Shown here in pieces: positions 57,883 through 64,000 of a stretch of DNA of 64,000 nt. The position numbers and the translations under genes were made by a program. Within the stretch, counting starts at the first letter, position 1; every line of letters starts with the position of its first letter. Location of the stretch: contig NZ_JXTE01000030.1 of the NCBI RefSeq assembly GCF_000972385.1, forward strand, positions 23,783 through 87,782, read 5' to 3'. This DNA is from Streptomyces sp. WM6386. GTDB taxonomy: Bacteria > Actinomycetota > Actinomycetes > Streptomycetales > Streptomycetaceae. A model generated the notes under the pieces. That model did not search any database and had not been told where the DNA came from. It saw nothing but the letters and a program-made list of their open reading frames with translations.

Positions 57883-58626
57883 GTGGAGGCACTGATGGCG
57901 ATAGTCGCTCTGCTTTTCGTGCTCTTCCTGGTGCTCGGCGTCTACGCCACGGTGAAGGTGGTCGGCGCCGCCAAGCGGGGCGTGGACCGCACCATCACCC
58001 AGGCCCGCCGCACGGTCGAGGACCACACACTGCGGGCCAAGTCCTTCGCCCAGCCCGGCGCGGCGGGCGAACTGGCCCAACTGCGGCTGAAGCTGCGCAC
58101 CTCCATGCGCGCCACCCAGGACGCCCTGCACGCGGGCGCGGCCGAGGACGAGTCCCTCAAGGAGTCCCTCGCCCTCTTCCAGCGACTCAGCGCGCACGGA
58201 CACGAACTCGACGGCGAACTCAGGCGCCTTGAGTCCGAACCGGACCGGGCGACGCTCACCGAGCGGCTGCCGGCGCTGCGCGAGCGCACCGAGCAGATCA
58301 CGCACTCCGCGGACTCACTGCGCTGGGCGGCCCGGGACCGTGCCCGCCGCTTCGCGGACGACGACCTGGACTCGCTGAGCTCCCAGATCGACATGGAGGC
58401 CGGCGCGCTGCGGCACTGGACGACAGCGGAGCCGACGGAGCCCGCGCAGTCCCCGCCCTCCTGGCCCGACGCACCCGTCGCCGACGCCACCACGGCCCAG
58501 CAGACCTGGCCGGAGACGCCGAAGTCACGCACCGCCGACGAACCGACCCGGCCCGCCATCACCCCGCCGGCACAGCGCCCCGCATACCCCTGGCAGAAGA
58601 AGCCCCGTCCCGAGAGCACGACTTGA
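57883..58626 (+). CDS. Membrane-anchored coiled-coil protein
   Basis: This encodes 247 aa from GTG 57883 (AGGAGGA six bases upstream). One N-terminal membrane helix (about residues 4-25) is followed by a long charged helical region (about 30-175) with heptad-like Leu spacing, then a Pro/Thr-rich tail ending YPWQKKPRP. No family is recognised. The topology resembles scaffolding proteins that hold partners at the membrane. It precedes degV by 72 bases. Confidence 0.75.
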   Translation: MEALMAIVALLFVLFLVLGVYATVKVVGAAKRGVDRTITQARRTVEDHTLRAKSFAQPGAAGELAQLRLKLRTSMRATQDALHAGAAEDESLKESLALFQRLSAHGHELDGELRRLESEPDRATLTERLPALRERTEQITHSADSLRWAARDRARRFADDDLDSLSSQIDMEAGALRHWTTAEPTEPAQSPPSWPDAPVADATTAQQTWPETPKSRTADEPTRPAITPPAQRPAYPWQKKPRPESTT

Positions 58627-58685
58627 TCCGGTCAAGGCTGCCCCAGGTGACAGGGGTCGGGCTGCCGCCCTGGCGCTACGGCAGG

Positions 58686-58691
58686 TAACCT
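58686..58691 (+). promoter_or_regulatory. Candidate leaderless -10 box for degV
   Basis: TAACCT, seven bases, then ATG 58699, without a Shine-Dalgarno. Confidence 0.5.
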
Positions 58692-58698
58692 CCAGCTC

Positions 58699-59544
58699 AT
58701 GTCCCGCCATGTCGCGATCGTCACCGATTCAACGGCCTACCTGCCGCAGCGGACGATGGAGCGCCACGGCATCACCGCAGTGCCCCTGACCGTCGTCCTC
58801 GGCGACCAGGCCCTCGAAGAGGGCACCGAGATCTCGACCCGCTCCCTGGCCCAGGCACTTCAGAAGCGGCGCCCTGTCACCACCTCGCGCCCCAGCCCCC
58901 AGCTCTTCGCGGAGACCTACCGGCGGGTCGCGGAGTCCGGCGCGACCGGCATCGTCTCCCTGCACCTGTCCGCCGAGCTCTCCGGCACATACGACGCGGC
59001 CGTCCTCGCGGCGCGCGAGGCGCCGGTGCCGGTACGGGTCGTGGACACCGGGATGATCGCAATGGCCCTGGGATTCTGCGCCCTCGCCGCGGCGGAGGCG
59101 GCCGAGGCGGGCGGCACGATGGACGAGGCCGTGACCGCCGCGGAGAAACGGGCCGCCGGGACGTCCGCCTACTTCTACGTCGACACTCTCGACTATCTGC
59201 GCCGGGGCGGCCGCATCGGCGCCGCCCAGGCACTCCTCGGCTCCGCGCTCGCGGTCAAGCCGCTGCTCCAGCTGCAGGGCGGCCGGATCGAACCGCTGGA
59301 GAAGGTGCGCACCGCGTCGAAGGCGATCGCCCGCCTCGAGGAGATCGTGGCCGACCGGGCGGGCAGCGCGCAGGTCGACATCGCCGTGCATCATCTCGCC
59401 GCCCCCGACCGGGCGTCGGCACTGGCGGACCGGCTGCGGGCGCGGGTGCCGGGGCTGGCGGATCTGCATGTGAGTGAGGTCGGTGCGGTGATCGGGGCGC
59501 ATACGGGCCCGGGGTTGCTGGGGGCTGTGGTTTCGCCGCGGTGA
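58699..59544 (+). CDS. degV: DegV-family fatty-acid-binding protein
   Basis: This encodes 281 aa. DegV motifs are VAIVTDSTAYLP, the TSRPSP loop with the Thr-Ser pair that contacts the fatty-acid carboxylate, SAELSGTY, and a late GAVIGAHTGPGLLG. Family members (FakB type) present bound fatty acid to a FakA kinase in Firmicutes; no kinase gene is nearby here. TAACCT at 58686 suggests leaderless expression. Confidence 0.93.
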   Translation: MSRHVAIVTDSTAYLPQRTMERHGITAVPLTVVLGDQALEEGTEISTRSLAQALQKRRPVTTSRPSPQLFAETYRRVAESGATGIVSLHLSAELSGTYDAAVLAAREAPVPVRVVDTGMIAMALGFCALAAAEAAEAGGTMDEAVTAAEKRAAGTSAYFYVDTLDYLRRGGRIGAAQALLGSALAVKPLLQLQGGRIEPLEKVRTASKAIARLEEIVADRAGSAQVDIAVHHLAAPDRASALADRLRARVPGLADLHVSEVGAVIGAHTGPGLLGAVVSPR

Positions 59545-59707
59545 GGCGGTCAGGCGGTATCGCGATGGCGCGGTGACGCCGTCGTCGAGGGCTGTGGGTG
59601 GTCGGCTGTCACTCGTGTGGGTGGCGGAGTTATCCACAACCGGGGTGTCGTCCCCGGGAATTGAGCAAGATCATCGCGGGAGCGCGGGGGTGCCCGATCC
59701 TCGTCGC

Positions 59708-60763
59708 ATGGCACTTCGATCACGTTCACGCACAGCGGCTCCGACCAGTGGGCCGGGCCGTGGGCCTGCCTCCGACGTCCGTACCCGCCACCACCAACGC
59801 CACCACCGGCCGCCACGGGACCGGCAGCGGTATGCCTCGGCCGAGGAACTCCGTCGGCGCGCGGAGGTCATGTTCGCCGATCGCGTCGGGGAGCGACGCG
59901 AGGCGGGGACAGGGCCGCCGGGCATCGACGGGGGTGGTGTGCCCGGTGCGGGGGCCGACGGGAGCGGCGCGGACGCGGACTTCGGTCCTGATGCCGGGCC
60001 GGCACCGGTGGGCTGGGCTGATGTCCCCCCTGCGACGGGGGATCGGCGGGTGCGGGCCGGGCTGGCTCTTCGGGAGCGGATGCCGGTGTGGTTGCAGGCC
60101 AGGTGCGGCTTGGAGCGGCGGAGTGTGGTCGCGCTGGCGGTGGTGCTCGTCGTCGCCGCGGGTTTCGCCGTGCAGCACTTCTGGGCGGGGCGGACGCAGG
60201 CCGTGCGGGCACCCGAAGTCGTGGCCGCCCCCTTCGCGGAGCGGAGTGCGCAGGCCGGTCCCGGTGCTTCGGCCGGTGCGCCGAACGCGGTGGGCTCGCC
60301 CGTGGCCGAGATCGTGGTGGACGTCGGCGGCAAGGTCCGTGATCCCGGAGTTCACCGGCTCCCCGCGGGTTCGCGTGTCGCCGACGCGCTGCGTGCGGCC
60401 GGTGGGGTGCGGCCCGGTACGGACACCGAGGGGCTCAATCGCGCTCGCTTCCTCATCGACGGCGAGCAGGTCGTGGTCGGCGGTCCTGCCGCGCCCGGGG
60501 TCGGCCCGGGGGGTACGGCGGGCGGCGGTCCGGTCGGTTCCGCCGGTTCCGTGCCGGGAGCGGGACCCGCGGCTCCGGTCTCCCTCAACACGGCCACCGT
60601 GGACCAGCTGGACACGCTGCCCGGGGTCGGACCGGTCCTGGCCCGGCACATCGTCGACTACCGCACCCAGCACGGCGGCTTCCGCTCGGTGGACGAGCTG
60701 CGCGAGGTCAACGGCATCGGAGAACGCCGCTTCGCCGATCTGCGGAATCTCGTACGGCCATGA
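59708..60763 (+). CDS. comEA: ComEA-like helix-hairpin-helix DNA-binding protein
   Basis: This encodes 351 aa. A basic, disordered N-terminus (about 1-150, with His/Arg clusters) leads to one membrane helix (about 158-180), an SLBB domain (VVDVGGKVRDPGVHRLPAG, about 200-260), a Gly/Pro linker, and a paired HhH domain (SLNTATVDQLDTLPGVGP, about 290-351). ComEA binds DNA outside the membrane in competent bacteria; no natural competence is known in Streptomyces, so the role is open. ATG 59708 is chosen; GATCCT six bases before it resembles, but does not match, the leaderless box. It overlaps comEC by four bases. Confidence 0.9.
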   Translation: MALRSRSRTAAPTSGPGRGPASDVRTRHHQRHHRPPRDRQRYASAEELRRRAEVMFADRVGERREAGTGPPGIDGGGVPGAGADGSGADADFGPDAGPAPVGWADVPPATGDRRVRAGLALRERMPVWLQARCGLERRSVVALAVVLVVAAGFAVQHFWAGRTQAVRAPEVVAAPFAERSAQAGPGASAGAPNAVGSPVAEIVVDVGGKVRDPGVHRLPAGSRVADALRAAGGVRPGTDTEGLNRARFLIDGEQVVVGGPAAPGVGPGGTAGGGPVGSAGSVPGAGPAAPVSLNTATVDQLDTLPGVGPVLARHIVDYRTQHGGFRSVDELREVNGIGERRFADLRNLVRP

Positions 60764-63531
60764 GTCACGTACCCGAGGGTTCGCCCTCTTCGCCTTCTCC
60801 ACCGGCGACGCCCCGGCCCCGCCGGGCCGTGCACGCCGCCTCCGGCAAACGGCTCGGGGACGCCAACCCCCGCCAGGAAGGGCCGGCCGACCTACGACTC
60901 GTCCCGCCCGCGCTCGCCGCCTGGGCGACGGCGGCGCTGATGCTGGATGCCGCGCCCGAGTGGATCACCGGGGTCGCCGTCCTGTGCCTGGTGGCAGCGG
61001 GCGTGATGCTGGTGACGCGGCGCCGTGCGGGGCCGCGCGTCCCGGTCGCGGCCGTGCTGCTCTGCGTCGCCGCGGCCGCCGTCTCGGCCGGGCTGCACGG
61101 AGCCGATCTGCGCCGTGGGCCGGTGCCCGGGCTGGCGCGGGAGTACGCGACCGCGACCGCCGAGATCGAGGTCACCTCCGATCCCCGGCTCACCCGGCCG
61201 CGGGTCAAAGGGGACCGTATGGCGCCGACTTCCGTGCTGATCAAGGGTGAGGTGCGGCGAGTGGCGAAAGCGGGTGGGGCGGTGGTGGCTACGCGGGCAC
61301 CGGTGCTGGTGATGGTCGACGTGGCGGAGTTCGGGAGGAGGGCGGACGCAGGGCCCGGGGCGCCGACAGCGGGTTCGGACAGTCGGGGGGCTCCGAGTGC
61401 CGTTGCCCGGGGCGGAGGGGGAGACGTGGGTCCCTCCGGCGGGGCGACGAGTGGGGGCGGATCTGCCTTCGGGCCGACAGGTGGGGGCGGTTTCGCCGAC
61501 GGATCGACAGGTGGCAGTCCCTTCGCCGAGGGGGCAGCGGGTGGTGGAGGCTCCCTGGCCCATGGGCCTGAGTCCTCGCCCTGGTTGCGGTTGCTGCCCT
61601 CCACACGGTTTCGTGTCTCCGCGCGGCTGGCGCCGGTGATGGTGGGTGGGGACAGGGTCGCGGCCGTGGTGCGGGTACGGGGGCAGAGGGCGCCGGAGGT
61701 CGTGGCGGGGCCGTCGGGGGGGCAGCGGTTCGCCGGGCGGTTGCGGGGCGGGCTGCGGGAGGCCACCGACGGGCTGCCGGGGGATGCACGGGCGCTGCTG
61801 CCGGGGCTCGTCGTCGGGGACACCTCGCGGATCACTCCGGACCTGGACGAGGCGTTCAAGGAGACCGACCTCGCGCATACGCTCGCCGTCTCCGGGAGCA
61901 ACCTCACGATCATCCTGGCCCTGCTCATCGGGCCGCCCGGACTGGCCCAGCGCGTCGAGCGCCGGGGGCTCGCACCCCGGCTCGGCATCCCCCTGCGGAC
62001 GACGGCGCTGCTCGGCGGGGCGCTCACGCTCGCCTTCGTCGTCGTGTGCCGACCTGACCCGAGTGTGCTGCGGGCCGCGGCCTGCGGAACCGTGGTTCTG
62101 CTCGCCCTGGCGACCGGGCGCCGCAGGTCGCTGATCCCGGCGTTGGCGACGGCCGTCCTGCTGCTGGTGCTGTACGACCCCTGGCTGGCCCGGAGTTATG
62201 GATTCCTGCTGTCCGTGCTGGCCACCGGGGCCCTGCTCACCCTCGCGCCCCGCTGGAGCGCGGCCCTGCGACGGCGGAGGGTGCCACCACGGCTGGCCGA
62301 GGCACTGGCCGCCGCGGGCGCCGCGCAAGCCCTGTGCGCGCCGGTCGTCGCGGTGCTGTCGGCGCGGGTCAGCCTGGTGGCGGTGCCGTGCAATCTGCTC
62401 GTGGAGTTCGCCGTGGCGCCGGCCACGGTGCTGGGCTTCGCCGCGCTGGCGACGGCGCCCCTGATGATGCCGGTGGCCAAGGCGCTGGCCTGGTGCGCGA
62501 GTTGGCCCGCGGGGTGGATCGCGGACGTCGCCCGTGCCGGAGCGTCCCTGCCCGGCGCAGGGATGGACTGGCCCGGCAGTTGGACCGGGGCGGTCCTGCT
62601 CGCCCTGGTCACGGTGGCCGTGGTGACGGCCGGGCGGCGGCTGTTGCGGCATCCCGCGTGGTGCGGGGTCTGCGGAGCACTGCTCCTGCTGGTGGTGGTG
62701 CAGCCGCCGCCGCTGGCCAGGGTGATCACCGGGTGGCCGCCGCCCGGCTGGCGGTTCGTGATGTGCGATGTGGGGCAGGGGGACGCGACCGTGCTCGCGG
62801 CGGGTGACGGTACCGGTGTGGTGGTGGACGCGGGGCCCGATCCGACGCTCGTCGACCGGTGTCTGCGCACCCTCGGCATCACCAGGATCCCGCTGGTCGT
62901 GCTGACCCACTTCCACGCCGACCATGTGGCGGGCCTGCCCGGCGTGCTGCGCGGGCGGAGCGTGGGGGCGATCGAGACGACCGGGTTCGAGGAGCCGGTG
63001 GACCAGGTGGAGTTCGTACGGCGGCAGGCGGCGCGGCAGCGGATTCCGCTCACCCATGCCGTGGCGGGGGAGCGACGGCGCACCGGGGCGCTGGCCTGGG
63101 AGGTGGTGTGGCCGCCGCCGGGTGGGGGAGTTCCGGGAGCTCCGGTCTTCTCGACGGAACCGGAAGGGCCGAACGACGCCAGCGTCGCCCTGCTCGTGCG
63201 GTCGGGCGGGCTGCGGTTCCTGCTGCTCGGCGATCTCGAACCCCCGGCCCAGCGAGCCCTGTTGAGATCCCCGGCGGGCGCGCTGCTGGGCGGCGTCGAC
63301 GTACTCAAGGTCGCCCACCACGGCTCGGCCTACCAGGATCCGGAACTGATACGCAGGGTGGCTCCGCGGCTGGCGCTCATCTCGGTGGGGAGGGACAACA
63401 CGTACGGACACCCGGCTCCCGGCACGGTCGCGGCGCTGCGGGCCCAGGGGGCGATGGTGCTGCAGACGGACGAGGACGGGGCGCTGGCGGTCCTGGGAAC
63501 GGGTGAGTCGCTGCGGGTCGCGGGAGACTGA
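60760..63531 (+). CDS. comEC: ComEC/Rec2-type DNA channel with metallo-beta-lactamase domain
   Basis: This encodes 923 aa. An N-terminal region with hydrophobic helices (about 45-110) precedes the DUF4131-like external domain, the Competence membrane domain (about 350-640, with LAVSGSNLTIILALL), and a C-terminal metallo-beta-lactamase domain (about 665-920) with the metal motif HFHADHVAG, LLLGDLE and KVAHHGSA. ComEC moves single-stranded DNA inward; the lactamase domain may be the nuclease. Residues about 190-270 are an unusual Gly/Ser/Ala-rich insert. ATG 60760 overlaps the comEA stop (ATGA). Confidence 0.93.
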   Translation: MSHVPEGSPSSPSPPATPRPRRAVHAASGKRLGDANPRQEGPADLRLVPPALAAWATAALMLDAAPEWITGVAVLCLVAAGVMLVTRRRAGPRVPVAAVLLCVAAAAVSAGLHGADLRRGPVPGLAREYATATAEIEVTSDPRLTRPRVKGDRMAPTSVLIKGEVRRVAKAGGAVVATRAPVLVMVDVAEFGRRADAGPGAPTAGSDSRGAPSAVARGGGGDVGPSGGATSGGGSAFGPTGGGGFADGSTGGSPFAEGAAGGGGSLAHGPESSPWLRLLPSTRFRVSARLAPVMVGGDRVAAVVRVRGQRAPEVVAGPSGGQRFAGRLRGGLREATDGLPGDARALLPGLVVGDTSRITPDLDEAFKETDLAHTLAVSGSNLTIILALLIGPPGLAQRVERRGLAPRLGIPLRTTALLGGALTLAFVVVCRPDPSVLRAAACGTVVLLALATGRRRSLIPALATAVLLLVLYDPWLARSYGFLLSVLATGALLTLAPRWSAALRRRRVPPRLAEALAAAGAAQALCAPVVAVLSARVSLVAVPCNLLVEFAVAPATVLGFAALATAPLMMPVAKALAWCASWPAGWIADVARAGASLPGAGMDWPGSWTGAVLLALVTVAVVTAGRRLLRHPAWCGVCGALLLLVVVQPPPLARVITGWPPPGWRFVMCDVGQGDATVLAAGDGTGVVVDAGPDPTLVDRCLRTLGITRIPLVVLTHFHADHVAGLPGVLRGRSVGAIETTGFEEPVDQVEFVRRQAARQRIPLTHAVAGERRRTGALAWEVVWPPPGGGVPGAPVFSTEPEGPNDASVALLVRSGGLRFLLLGDLEPPAQRALLRSPAGALLGGVDVLKVAHHGSAYQDPELIRRVAPRLALISVGRDNTYGHPAPGTVAALRAQGAMVLQTDEDGALAVLGTGESLRVAGD

Positions 63532-63535
63532 GGGC

Positions 63536-64000
63536 ATGAATTCCGCACAGGTTGATGCCTATCTCCGCCGCCTCGGTGCCGAGCACCCGGCGTGGCCCAC
63601 CGTGGACGTCCTGCGCGAACTGCAGCTGCGCCATCTGGAGACCGTGCCCTTCGAGAACCTGTCGATCCATCTCGGCGAGGAGATCGTGCTGGAGGAGAAG
63701 CGGCTGCTGGACAAGGTGGTGGGGGCGCGAAGGGGCGGGTTCTGTTACGAACTCAACGGTTCCTTCGGGGCGTTGCTGGCCGCGCTGGGCTTCGAGGTGA
63801 CGCTGCTGGCGGCCCGGGTGTACGGGGAGGAGGGGCGGCTCGGCATCCCGTACGACCATCTCGCCCTGCGGGTGCGGACGGTGGACGGGGGCGACTGGCT
63901 GGCCGACGTCGGCTTCGGGGCGCACAGCCACCATCCGCTGGCGATGGGGGCGCGGGGGGAACAGGTGGACCCCGGGGGCACGTTCCGGGTCGTCGAGGCC
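63536..64000 (+). CDS. Arylamine N-acetyltransferase, N-terminal part
   Basis: The window ends inside this gene after 155 codons. The family catalytic triad is complete: Cys70 in RRGGFCYELN, His108 in PYDHLALRV and Asp124 in WLADVGFG. NAT enzymes move acetyl from acetyl-CoA to arylamines or hydrazines, or close amide bonds in ansamycin pathways; no such pathway is seen here. ATG 63536 lies four bases after the comEC stop. The AGGG before it is a short ribosome site. Confidence 0.93.
   Translation, partial: MNSAQVDAYLRRLGAEHPAWPTVDVLRELQLRHLETVPFENLSIHLGEEIVLEEKRLLDKVVGARRGGFCYELNGSFGALLAALGFEVTLLAARVYGEEGRLGIPYDHLALRVRTVDGGDWLADVGFGAHSHHPLAMGARGEQVDPGGTFRVVEA

Noticed and set aside
60892..63537. 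An 881-codon antisense frame over comEC
   Set aside because: Its composition (Arg/Pro/Gln/His) and lack of any motif fit a GC-driven shadow of comEC.

Overview
The window is a chromosomal core segment of a Streptomyces, or a very close actinomycete. Third codon positions are almost entirely G/C, GTG starts are common, many genes have a TANNNT box six to eight bases before the start codon, and the intergenic regions carry short repeats I recognise from Streptomyces genomes. Gene order matches, as I recall it, the S. coelicolor block from ndk/mreB to comEC (about SCO2612 to SCO2567). No phage, transposon, integrase or CRISPR array was seen.

Layout. 1-6882: the end of ndk, then mreB, mreC, mreD, pbp2 and rodA (sfr), the spore-wall and elongation module. 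6904-16931: a hypothetical gene, a CYTH-CHAD polyphosphate-binding protein, and two radical-SAM-linked genes (TIGR03960 and TIGR03936/DUF2344 types) separated by a GT2 glycosyltransferase, a GT39-type membrane mannosyltransferase, a secreted collagen-like protein and a tandem-repeat membrane protein. 17191-23524: rne with large repetitive extensions, then rplU, rpmA and obgE. 23691-26902: a secreted FG-GAP protein and a Tat-exported PhoD phosphatase. 27004-37279: a cell-envelope glycopolymer island with a sulfotransferase-like protein, a fused cytidylyltransferase/reductase (CDP-ribitol type), two TagF-like polymerases, a GT2 enzyme and a polysaccharide pyruvyl transferase. 37477-42586: proB and proA with a small conserved gene between them, then two related membrane proteins. 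42685-48160: an M48 protease, two tiny membrane proteins, nadD, an LCP glycopolymer transferase (pdtA-like), rsfS and a histidine phosphatase. 48236-51407: two identical tRNA-Ala(GGC) genes enclosing an MmyB-type regulator, an MFS exporter and two small zinc-ribbon genes. 51534-54427: a NuoF-like/ferredoxin fusion coupled to a di-heme membrane cytochrome. 54711-57750: leuS behind a Leu-rich leader peptide and terminator. 57883-64000: a coiled-coil membrane protein, degV, comEA, comEC and the start of an arylamine N-acetyltransferase gene.

Working together. The mre/pbp2/rodA genes, the glycopolymer island, the paralogous membrane pair at 40830/41510 and the LCP transferase plausibly form one envelope programme: peptidoglycan is made by the Mre complex, and an anionic glycopolymer is made and ligated to it. 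The most useful less obvious signals are the leuS attenuator, the LTPVGHG tandem-repeat protein, the LCP protein lacking the usual Arg-Asp motif, the NuoF-ferredoxin/cytochrome pair, a likely CTG start codon at 16086, and a set of candidate leaderless promoters.
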